Assembly: GCA_023140455.1 (NCBI GenBank) | Contig: JAGLLQ010000359.1 | Location: forward strand, 1 to 6,845 | Origin: Desulfobacteraceae bacterium | GTDB taxonomy: Bacteria > Desulfobacterota > Desulfobacteria > Desulfobacterales > Desulfobacteraceae | Direction: 5' to 3' | Length of the DNA stretch: 6,845 nucleotides | Shown: piece after piece, positions 1 through 6,032 of the stretch | Position numbering within the stretch: the stretch's first letter is position 1 | How the letters are laid out: each line of letters starts with the position of its first letter | Made by a program: the position numbers and the translations under genes | The notes under the pieces: generated by a model | What the model saw: only the letters and a program-made list of their open reading frames with translations | Databases searched by the model: none | Told to the model about the DNA's origin: nothing

Positions 1-893
1 TCATGCTTGCAGCCCAGGCTATTCAATGTGGAGATGCTGATATAGTGGTTGCCGGTGGAATGGAAAATATGAGCATGGCTCCCTATTATCTTGATAAAGC
101 AAGATGGGGACATAGAATGGGACCGGGCAAAATTGAAGATCACATGGTTCACGATGGGTTATGGGATGTTGTAAATGATTTTCATATGGGTGTGTCCAAT
201 GAACTGAGTTCAGAGAAATGGGAAATTACCCGGGAAAATCAGGACGAATTTGCAGCTGAATCATATAGGCGCGCATGTGAGGCTATTAAAAATAATAAGT
301 TTGTAGATGAAATTGCTCCTGTTGAAATCCCACAACGCAAGGGTGATCCTGTAATCTTTGATACTGATGAATGCCCCCAGGAGACAAGTTTAGAAAAATT
401 GTCTAAAATGAGACCTGCTTTTAAAAAAGATGGTCGAGGGACAGCCGGGAATGCTTCCATAATCAGTGATGGCGCATCAGCAGTTATTGTAATGAGTGAA
501 ACAAGAGCAAAAGAATTGGGTTGCGAGATTATGGCAGAAATAGGAGCCCAGGCATCCCACGGCATAGATATGAAATATGTGTTAATGGCACCTATTTATG
601 CAATTCCAAAAGTATTAAAAAAAGAAGGAATTAATATTTCAGATATTGATCTTTTTGAAATAAATGAAGCGTTTGCAGGAAGTTCCTTCGGTATTAACAA
701 GGTCCTTGAACTTGATCCTTCAAAAGTCAATGTTAATGGCGGAAGTGTTGCACTTGGGCATCCCATAGGCGCAAGCGGAGCACGGGTTCTTACAACACTT
801 TTATATGAAATGAAAAAACAATCTGCAACTAAAGGACTTGCATCTCTTTGTCTAGGCGGTGGAGAAGCTGTTGCATTGGTTTTAAACAGATAA
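1..893 (+). CDS. Acetyl-CoA C-acetyltransferase (thiolase), 5'-truncated by window edge
   Basis: Condenses two acetyl-CoA to acetoacetyl-CoA, or cleaves acetoacetyl-CoA in the oxidative direction; a soluble cytoplasmic enzyme. The visible 296 residues, counted from the methionine at base 3, begin with a thiolase block (CGDADIVVAGGMENMS), so this methionine is internal and roughly 95 N-terminal residues lie upstream. By alignment to PhaA-type thiolases, the nucleophilic Cys (CGSG motif) should sit about eight residues before the window. The other catalytic elements are present: NEAFA (Asn221), GHPIGASGAR (His253) and CLGGG (Cys283). The His-to-Cys spacing of 30 equals that of PhaA (His348/Cys378). 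The YYLDKARWG...MGPGKIEDHM segment resembles the substrate loop of biosynthetic/acetoacetyl-CoA thiolases (AtoB, ThlA, PhaA). The next gene acts on its product, which supports acetoacetyl-CoA as substrate. The exact physiological direction cannot be told from sequence. Confidence 0.95.
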   Translation, partial: MLAAQAIQCGDADIVVAGGMENMSMAPYYLDKARWGHRMGPGKIEDHMVHDGLWDVVNDFHMGVSNELSSEKWEITRENQDEFAAESYRRACEAIKNNKFVDEIAPVEIPQRKGDPVIFDTDECPQETSLEKLSKMRPAFKKDGRGTAGNASIISDGASAVIVMSETRAKELGCEIMAEIGAQASHGIDMKYVLMAPIYAIPKVLKKEGINISDIDLFEINEAFAGSSFGINKVLELDPSKVNVNGGSVALGHPIGASGARVLTTLLYEMKKQSATKGLASLCLGGGEAVALVLNR

Positions 894-922
894 TAATTAA
901 ATAGGATAATAGGGAGTTAAAC

Positions 923-1771
923 ATGGATATTAAAAAATTTGGTGTGATTGGCTCAGGACAGATGGGTAATGGAATTGCTCAGGTTGTGGCAGCAAGCGGG
1001 CTCGAAGTTATAATGAGTGATATAAAAGAGGAGTTTTGTGACAAAGGCATAGCAACAATTACAAAAAACCTTGATTGGATGGTTAAAAAAGAAAAGATTT
1101 CACAGGATGACAAAACTGCTATCCTTGGCAACATTAGTACAACCACCAATTTAAACGACATGAAAGATGTTGATTTTGTCGTTGAAGCTGCTGTTGAAAG
1201 AGAAGATCTTAAATTTAAACTTTTTCGGGACTTAGATAAGATTTGTCCTGCTGATACAATTTTATCCACAAATACCTCATCAATTCCAATAGGCAGAATT
1301 GCTGCACAGACAGGCAGAGCAGACAAAGTAATAGGTATGCATTTTATGAACCCTGTACCTGTTATGAAGCTTGTGGAAATTATCAAAGGAATTGCCACAT
1401 CTGATGAGACTTTTGCTATTACATGGGAACTGAGTGAAAAATTTGGTAAAACACCTGCTGAAGCTGGTGATTATCCGGGGTTTATTGCAAATCGTGTTCT
1501 GATGCCCATGATCAATGAAGCAATATTCTGTTTATATCAGAGTGTTGGAACTGTGAAAGATATAGATACAGTAATGAAACTTGGAATGAATCATCCCATG
1601 GGTCCTCTTGGCTTAGCTGACCTTATCGGGCTTGATACATGCCTTGCAATTTTAGAGACTCTTTATGATGGATTTAAAGACTCAAAATACAGACCATGCC
1701 CTCTTTTAAAAAGATATGTTGAAGCAGGCTGGCTTGGAAGAAAATCTGGTAAAGGATTTTACGAATATTAA
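923..1771 (+). CDS. hbd: 3-hydroxybutyryl-CoA dehydrogenase
   Basis: NAD(P)-dependent interconversion of acetoacetyl-CoA and 3-hydroxybutyryl-CoA in the cytoplasm. At 282 residues it has the normal length for a stand-alone 3-hydroxyacyl-CoA dehydrogenase, not an FadB-type fusion. The N-terminal Rossmann domain carries GSGQMG (residues 10-15). NTSS lies at 117-120, and the catalytic His140/Glu152 pair sits in HFMNPVPVMKLVE, followed by GFIANR (Asn190). The C-terminal helical domain holds NHPMGPLGLADLIGLD and ends in the typical GRKSGKGFYEY. The ATG at 923 is well supported: AGGGAG at 911-916 is 6 nt upstream. It starts 29 nt after the thiolase stop, so the two are almost certainly cotranscribed and act on consecutive steps of butyrate/short-chain fatty acid metabolism. 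Cofactor preference and direction (butyrate synthesis or beta-oxidation) are not decided by the sequence. Confidence 0.95.
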   Translation: MDIKKFGVIGSGQMGNGIAQVVAASGLEVIMSDIKEEFCDKGIATITKNLDWMVKKEKISQDDKTAILGNISTTTNLNDMKDVDFVVEAAVEREDLKFKLFRDLDKICPADTILSTNTSSIPIGRIAAQTGRADKVIGMHFMNPVPVMKLVEIIKGIATSDETFAITWELSEKFGKTPAEAGDYPGFIANRVLMPMINEAIFCLYQSVGTVKDIDTVMKLGMNHPMGPLGLADLIGLDTCLAILETLYDGFKDSKYRPCPLLKRYVEAGWLGRKSGKGFYEY

Positions 1772-1773
1772 AT

Positions 1774-2973
1774 ATGGAAGGGTTTAAATTAAGTACTCCA
1801 AAAGAAGAGCTTTATAAAAGAATAAAAAAGTTTCAAAAAGCACTGAGGAGAAAACAAATCAGTGCTGCTTTAATATCTTATAAAACCGATCTTTTTTATT
1901 TTTCAGGAACTATTCAGCAGGGATGGCTTTATATCCCTGCTGAGAGTGCTCCGCTTTTTATGGTATTTAAAGATTTTCCCAGGGCAAAACAGGAATCCGC
2001 TCTGGATTCTATTATTCACTTAAAAGGTCCCAAATATATACCTGAAACTTTAAAGGAACACGGCTATGAAATCCCTGAAACCATTGGTATAGAATTTGAT
2101 GTCCTTCCGGTAAATCAGTTCAATATTTATCAGAAAATATTTCCCGAAGTTCAGTTTGTTGATGCCTCTGTTGATATACGGCTGACAAGAGCTGTAAAAT
2201 CAGAGTATGAAATAAAAATCATAAGACGTTGTGCTGAAAAATGGGACAAGATGATGGAAAAGGCCTCTGATTACATTGAAGAAGGTGTAATGGAGGTCGC
2301 AGCAGCAGGAAGGCTTGAAGGATATGCCAGAACTTTGGGACACCAGGGTTTTATGAGAATGCGCATGTGGACAAGTGAGCTTTTATTCGGACATTTTATG
2401 TCCGGTTATTCAGGCGCCCTGCCAAGTCATCTTGCGTCGGCTACTGGAGGTCCAGGAACCTGCGCAGCATCTGCCCAGGGAGCGGGGCTTAAAAAAATAG
2501 GGAAAAATGAACCAATTTTAATTGATTATGCATTTGGCCTGGATGGTTATCTTATTGATAACACACGGATTTTTTCCATTGGCAAACTTTCTGATGAGTT
2601 TGTCAAAGCGCATGATACAATGCTTGAGGCCCAGGAGATTGCAAGGAAAACAGCAGTCCCGGGGACTCCCTGTGAAGATATATATTTTGCAATGTTGAAA
2701 TATGTGGAAAACGCTGGATATAGAGAATATTTCATGGGAGCAGGTGAGCCAAGAATAAAATTTACCGGGCATGGTATTGGACTTGAAATTGATGAATTTC
2801 CGTTTATTGCCCAGGGACAGAAGTTAGCCATTGAAAAGAATATGATAATATCAATTGAACCTAAAATAGTAATCCCGGGAAAAGGTGTGGTGGGAATAGA
2901 AAACACACACCTTGTCACAGAAAACGGGCTTGAGTCTTTTGCAAGTTTTCCCGATGATATTACAATAATTTAA
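1774..2973 (+). CDS. M24-family metallopeptidase-fold protein (Xaa-Pro peptidase-like)
   Basis: A 399-residue protein with the creatinase/aminopeptidase P two-domain layout: an N-terminal creatinase-like domain (about 10-145) and a C-terminal pita-bread M24 domain (about 150-390). All five expected metal ligands are visible: Asp251 (LIDYAF), Asp262 (LIDNTR), His333 (FTGHGIG), Glu362 (SIEP) and Glu376 (GIEN). A dinuclear-metal active site is therefore probably intact. A likely additional pocket His is His219 in GALPSH. No signal peptide is seen, so it is cytoplasmic. Family members include Xaa-Pro dipeptidases and aminopeptidases, but also creatinase and the DMSP lyase DddP, so peptidase activity is inference. 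The ATG at 1774 is 2 nt after the hbd stop, with an in-frame stop at 1750 and no alternative start codon between. No Shine-Dalgarno lies at normal distance (AAAGGA at 1751-1756 is 17 nt away), suggesting translation by reinitiation after hbd. Confidence 0.9.
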   Translation: MEGFKLSTPKEELYKRIKKFQKALRRKQISAALISYKTDLFYFSGTIQQGWLYIPAESAPLFMVFKDFPRAKQESALDSIIHLKGPKYIPETLKEHGYEIPETIGIEFDVLPVNQFNIYQKIFPEVQFVDASVDIRLTRAVKSEYEIKIIRRCAEKWDKMMEKASDYIEEGVMEVAAAGRLEGYARTLGHQGFMRMRMWTSELLFGHFMSGYSGALPSHLASATGGPGTCAASAQGAGLKKIGKNEPILIDYAFGLDGYLIDNTRIFSIGKLSDEFVKAHDTMLEAQEIARKTAVPGTPCEDIYFAMLKYVENAGYREYFMGAGEPRIKFTGHGIGLEIDEFPFIAQGQKLAIEKNMIISIEPKIVIPGKGVVGIENTHLVTENGLESFASFPDDITII

Positions 2974-2987
2974 ATAAACAAATCAGA

Positions 2988-3788
2988 CTATATAAACAGG
3001 TCAGCCTTTTTTGGCTCTCTGCAATTTTCAGAGAGCCATTTTGTTTTTTCAATCAGGAGCGGAACAGCTAACTCTCTTGCTTCAGTTGGACATTCTTTTA
3101 CACAGGCACAGCATAATAAGCATTTATCTTGATCTGTTATTACTTCATCCTCATAAGTAATAGCCTCTGCAGGGCAGACCGTGGCACAAGTCTCACACAT
3201 AGTGCAGACTTCATTATCAGTTGATGCAGCTGCTTTTGACGGTGTCACTCCTTTTTTATAAGGGAAGTTCCCCGGGACATCTATTATTGTGATATCTTCA
3301 ATGCTTTTAATGTTTTTTATTTTATTTGAAATGCTTTTTCCAAAAGATTCTGCCTCTGAACTATCTGCTTTATCAGGCCGTCCTGCAGCAATGGGGAACT
3401 CATTATTTGAAAATGAGTGTTCACCTATAAATGCTCCTGCTGCTACAGGTTTGAATCCAGAATCGGCAGCAATGTTTTTTAATTCAAGAAGAGCGTCTTC
3501 ATAGGCCCTGTTTCCGTAAACAATTACAACCCCTGCCAATGTGTTATTCCCTGTAAATCTTTCTAATCTGGCAGCAGCTTCAGCAGGAATACGTCCGCCA
3601 TATACCGGCATACCAAAGATAACAAGGTCTTGATCTGAAAAATGAATTTTTTCAGCATTCTTATCTTGTAATGTCAGGTCAACATGCTCAACATTATCAA
3701 TACCCATACCTGATGCAATGCTTTCAAGTGTTTTTTTAGAAGTTCGTGTGGGCGAAAAATAGACAAGCTTTAAAGTTTTAATATCCAT
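2988..3788 (-). CDS. EFR1-type flavodoxin/2x[4Fe-4S] ferredoxin protein
   Basis: A predicted cytoplasmic electron carrier of 266 residues, a length fitting the EFR1 family. It has an N-terminal flavodoxin-like domain with an FMN phosphate-loop candidate SPTRTS (12-17) and further FMN-site candidates PVYGGRIP (61-68) and YGNRAYED (91-98). The C-terminal bacterial ferredoxin domain has two CxxCxxCxxxCP motifs: Cys195/198/201/205 and Cys223/226/229/233. An extra Cys227 is adjacent to the second motif. An in-frame ATG lies upstream at 3902, but the start at 3788 is preferred: AGGAG (minus strand, 3794-3798) is 5 nt away, and the upstream extension overlaps the cytochrome gene and does not look like a flavodoxin. 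It begins one base after the cytochrome stop, so expression is probably coupled. The last codons form the stem of the opposing operon's terminator. The redox partner is unknown. Confidence 0.9.
   Translation of the reverse strand: MDIKTLKLVYFSPTRTSKKTLESIASGMGIDNVEHVDLTLQDKNAEKIHFSDQDLVIFGMPVYGGRIPAEAAARLERFTGNNTLAGVVIVYGNRAYEDALLELKNIAADSGFKPVAAGAFIGEHSFSNNEFPIAAGRPDKADSSEAESFGKSISNKIKNIKSIEDITIIDVPGNFPYKKGVTPSKAAASTDNEVCTMCETCATVCPAEAITYEDEVITDQDKCLLCCACVKECPTEARELAVPLLIEKTKWLSENCREPKKADLFI
3012..3049 (+). terminator. Intrinsic terminator of the thiolase-hbd-M24 operon
   Basis: A perfect 10-bp stem pairs 3012-3021 (TGGCTCTCTG) with 3029-3038 (CAGAGAGCCA) around the 7-nt loop CAATTTT. It is followed at once by TTTTGTTTTTT (3039-3049). 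It lies 38 bp after the M24 stop codon and reads as a rho-independent terminator in the plus direction. On the minus strand the same hairpin is followed by A residues, so it should not terminate the opposing transcript. It overlaps the last codons of the converging flavodoxin-ferredoxin gene. Confidence 0.85.
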
Positions 3789-3789
3789 T

Positions 3790-4470
3790 TTAGCTCCTTT
3801 TGGGATGGCATTTAGTGCAGCTTGACGGTGCAGCTTTTGTGTCATTCTGCTTGTTGTATTCCTTGTGGCATTTAATGCAGTTTTCATGAATTGCTTCTGC
3901 ATGATATTCCAACTTTTGTTTTAGAGAAAGTTTAGTTTTGTCTTTTGGTCTTGGGGCTTGTCCAAGTTTAGCATGACATGAAATACAGTTATCAACTTTA
4001 TCATTTTCCTTTAACTCATTTAGAGGCTTACCGTCTTTATCGTGATGACATTTCCCGCATCCGATTTCATAGTCTTCAATATGTTTTTTATGAGTAAATA
4101 AAACAATACCTTTTTTATGTTCCGGATAAGCAGGATTTTTCATGGTTATAATATCGGACAATGTTGACTCTTTTACAGGTTTTGGAGTAACCGGTTTCGG
4201 GAGATCAGGCGGTGCAGGGGCTTTTGGGTTTTCAGGCTCAGGCGCAGGTGGCACAGGTTTTGGAGCTGGGGTTTTGGGCTCCTCAGGTTTTGGGATTTCA
4301 GGCGCAGGTGGCTCAGGCTTTGTAACTGCTGGTGCAGGAGTCTCAGCTTTAGCCGGTTCTGTCTGAGTTGTTTTTTTGTCTTCAGAAGGCGTTGAACATG
4401 CACTTATCATGAACATAAGTGATAAAAAAAAGATAAAAAAGTGTTTGTGTAAAGCAGATCTGATACCCAT
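3790..4470 (-). CDS. Tetraheme cytochrome c3-type lipoprotein with proline-rich tether
   Basis: A predicted extracytoplasmic multiheme electron carrier of 226 residues. A lipoprotein signal peptide covers residues 1-24, with the lipobox MISAC and lipidated Cys25; Ser at +2 argues for outer-membrane sorting if the usual rule applies. Residues about 40-99 form a Pro/Glu/Lys/Ala-rich low-complexity tether. The C-terminal domain has four CxxCH heme sites at 138-142, 162-166, 198-202 and 218-222. Other histidines match class III cytochrome c3 axial ligands: the FTHKKH pair (127, 130), His143 directly after the first heme motif, and His190/His195 before the third. This suggests four bis-His, low-potential hemes. 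The ATG at 4470 is supported by AGGAG (4478-4482) 7 nt upstream. It is the first gene of a two-gene minus-strand operon with the flavodoxin-ferredoxin protein. Such carriers typically link periplasmic hydrogenases or formate dehydrogenases to membrane complexes; the partner here is unknown. Confidence 0.92.
   Translation of the reverse strand: MGIRSALHKHFFIFFLSLMFMISACSTPSEDKKTTQTEPAKAETPAPAVTKPEPPAPEIPKPEEPKTPAPKPVPPAPEPENPKAPAPPDLPKPVTPKPVKESTLSDIITMKNPAYPEHKKGIVLFTHKKHIEDYEIGCGKCHHDKDGKPLNELKENDKVDNCISCHAKLGQAPRPKDKTKLSLKQKLEYHAEAIHENCIKCHKEYNKQNDTKAAPSSCTKCHPKRS
3794..3801 (-). promoter_or_regulatory. Ribosome binding site that fixes the flavodoxin-ferredoxin start
   Basis: The minus strand reads AAAAGGAG, then CTAAA, then ATG at 3788. 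This Shine-Dalgarno lies inside the last sense codons of the cytochrome gene (Lys-Arg-Ser-stop), and the cytochrome TAA is separated from the ATG by one base. It selects the short start over the ATG at 3902 and suggests translational coupling of the two genes. Confidence 0.8.
4177..4344 (-). repeat. Low-complexity proline-rich coding repeat in cytochrome tether
   Basis: This stretch encodes residues about 43-98 of the cytochrome and consists of imperfect repeats of Pro-, Glu-, Lys- and Ala-containing units. The 15-mer TCAGGCGCAGGTGGC (plus-strand reading) occurs identically at 4238-4252 and 4298-4312. The copies are exactly 60 bp, or 20 codons, apart and each encodes PPAPE. The pattern is consistent with expansion by repeat slippage or duplication. 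It is also locally G/C-richer than the surrounding genes because of the proline codons. Confidence 0.8.
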
Positions 4471-4509
4471 TTTATATCTCCTGTTTGGTTGTTATATTAA
4501 GTAATCTTT

Positions 4510-4538
4510 AATATGATGTATAAAAGCTTGAAAAGCAA
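4510..4538 (-). promoter_or_regulatory. Possible sigma-70-type promoter of the cytochrome operon
   Basis: On the minus strand a -35-like TTGCTT (4533-4538) and a -10-like CATATT (4510-4515) are separated by 17 bp. They lie in the AT-rich divergent region about 40 bp upstream of the cytochrome ATG. The match is only partial (4 of 6 bases in each element), and the background is AT-rich enough to give such matches by chance. Confidence 0.3.
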
Positions 4539-4567
4539 TTAAATTGTTTGTGGGTATTTTAGTTATG

Positions 4568-5059
4568 ATGATACAAGAAATGGGAAAATATGATTTCCAA
4601 AACCTTACAGCTTTAGCAATACAGGTGTGGCTGCATACTTATGCAACTGAGGGTATCAGGGATAAAATATCTAAGTTTGTGTTTAATAAATTTACACCTG
4701 AGTACTTTGAATGTATTTATAAAGCAAAAAATCAGGATTTGCTTATAGCTGTTGAGAATAGGCATTTGGTCGGATTTATTACTATTGACCTGGGTTCTCG
4801 GTGCGGAATAGATGATTTTCAAGGCTATGAGGTAGTAACTTTATATGTTCAGGAGCATTTTCAAGAAAAAGGAATTGGCACTAAATTATTAAATGCAATG
4901 ATGGATAAACATGGTTCAAAACAATGGCTGAGTACATGGGTCCACAACTATAAAGCCATATTATTTTATGAAAATTTTGGTTTTAAGAATATTGGTACCA
5001 TCCTTTTTAACCTTGAAGGTGAAAAGCATGAAAATTTGGTTTTGGCAATGCCTTACTAG
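4568..5059 (+). CDS. GNAT-family N-acetyltransferase
   Basis: A predicted cytoplasmic acetyl-CoA-dependent acetyltransferase of 163 residues (numbered from the ATG at 4568), about normal for a single GNAT domain. The acetyl-CoA pyrophosphate-binding motif A is visible as LYVQEHFQEKGIGTKLL, with Q99-x-x-G102-I-G104 following beta-4. The C-terminal WVHNYKAILFYENFGF is the usual motif B segment. The frame is open back to a TTG at 4544, with ATGs at 4565, 4568 and 4580. I chose 4568 because GNAT proteins usually begin one or two residues before the first beta strand. No clear Shine-Dalgarno decides between them. It is transcribed divergently from the cytochrome operon with an intergenic gap of about 100 bp. 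The substrate could be a small molecule, peptide or protein amine and cannot be predicted. Confidence 0.85.
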   Translation: MIQEMGKYDFQNLTALAIQVWLHTYATEGIRDKISKFVFNKFTPEYFECIYKAKNQDLLIAVENRHLVGFITIDLGSRCGIDDFQGYEVVTLYVQEHFQEKGIGTKLLNAMMDKHGSKQWLSTWVHNYKAILFYENFGFKNIGTILFNLEGEKHENLVLAMPY

Positions 5060-5132
5060 AGCAATTGGCTGAGATCAGAAAACATATTTTTACTATAGTG
5101 AATTTCTAATCTTAATCTGTTAAAGTAATAGA

Positions 5133-6002
5133 ATGAGCAAGAAAAATGAAATAAAGAAAATCACTCTCTGGGGTTTATGGGTCAATATTTTATTATCCAT
5201 TATTAAGTTTATAATAGGATTTTTAGGAAACAGTCAGGCTGTGGTCGCAGATGCTGCACATAGTTTGTCAGATACTTCAACTGATTTTATAATATTATTT
5301 GGTGTAAAGTACTGGACAGCACCGCCCGACAGCGAACATCCATATGGTCATCAAAAAATTGAATCATTTGCAACTATACTGATTGGATTTCTTTTGTTCT
5401 CAGCGGCATGTGGTATCGGCTATCATGCAATTGCTACTATCAATGAGGCACACACAGAAAGATTAACAATATATACATTAATTGCTCCGCTTATTTCAAT
5501 TTTGTTTAAAGAATTTTTATATAGAAAAACTTACCAAATCGGGGTGAAAACCAATTCATCCTCAGTGAAAGCAAATGCCTGGCACCATCGCACTGATGCA
5601 TTGTCTTCCATACCTGTTTTAATTGCTGTTTCAGCTTCTCTGATCAATCCGAACTTACTTTTTTTAGACCATGTTGGAGCTTTTATTGTAGCAATCTTTA
5701 TTTTAAGATTATCTTTTAAGATTATTTTTAATAATATAAATGAACTTATTGATACAAGTATATCAAAAAAAGAAACTTTAAAGCTTATTGAAATTATAAA
5801 TAATAATGCTGCTGTAACAGGGTGTCATAAGATAAGAACAAGAAAATTGGCTAACTTTATTTATGTGGATTTGCATTTGGAAGTAGATGGAAATTTATCA
5901 GTATCACAAGGGCATCTGGTTTCCGAAGAAGTAAAAGAAGCATTAATTAAAGGTAATCCAAAGATAATTGATGTAATGATTCATTTGGAACCGGATCAAT
6001 AA
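5133..6002 (+). CDS. Cation diffusion facilitator (CDF) family divalent metal exporter
   Basis: An inner-membrane antiporter that exports a divalent metal (probably Zn2+, possibly Fe2+, Cd2+, Co2+ or Mn2+) in exchange for protons. The 289 residues match the usual CDF length. Six membrane segments are apparent at roughly 12-31, 34-57, 79-100, 112-128, 157-173 and 178-200. The transport site reads H43xxxD47 in TM2 (AAHSLSD) and H151xxxD155 in TM5 (WHHRTD). The family signature EHPYGHQKIE follows TM2. The C-terminal cytoplasmic domain (about 205-289) keeps histidines equivalent to the YiiP regulatory zinc sites: His248 (DLHLEVD), His261 (GHLVSEE) and His284 (IHLEPD). The ATG at 5133 begins a normal CDF N-terminus, but no good Shine-Dalgarno precedes it. 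It starts 73 bp after the upstream GNAT stop and is followed 30 bp later by a second GNAT gene, which may share its transcript. Confidence 0.93.
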   Translation: MSKKNEIKKITLWGLWVNILLSIIKFIIGFLGNSQAVVADAAHSLSDTSTDFIILFGVKYWTAPPDSEHPYGHQKIESFATILIGFLLFSAACGIGYHAIATINEAHTERLTIYTLIAPLISILFKEFLYRKTYQIGVKTNSSSVKANAWHHRTDALSSIPVLIAVSASLINPNLLFLDHVGAFIVAIFILRLSFKIIFNNINELIDTSISKKETLKLIEIINNNAAVTGCHKIRTRKLANFIYVDLHLEVDGNLSVSQGHLVSEEVKEALIKGNPKIIDVMIHLEPDQ

Positions 6003-6032
6003 CATTATAGAGAGGCATTAGCAGGTAGGGGA

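Noticed and set aside
979..1398. Minus-strand open frame inside hbd
   Set aside because: It is a shadow of the hbd coding sequence, with no start signal or domain.
2518..2918. Two minus-strand open frames inside the M24 gene
   Set aside because: They are frame shadows of a clearly conserved plus-strand gene and carry no recognisable domain or start signal.
3789..3902. N-terminal extension of the flavodoxin-ferredoxin protein to an ATG at 3902
   Set aside because: The extra 38 residues overlap the heme-domain coding region out of frame and do not resemble a flavodoxin, and the ATG at 3788 has an AGGAG at ideal distance.
4142..4366. Gly/Ser/Phe-rich open frame on the plus strand opposite the cytochrome gene
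   Set aside because: It is the reverse complement of the proline-rich tether codons; no ribosome binding site or homology is apparent, while the minus-strand gene has a lipobox and four heme motifs.
5060..5132. Promoter candidates upstream of the CDF gene (for example TACTAT preceded by TTGGCT)
   Set aside because: Spacing between the best -35 and -10 matches is wrong (20 bp) and other combinations match poorly in an AT-rich background.
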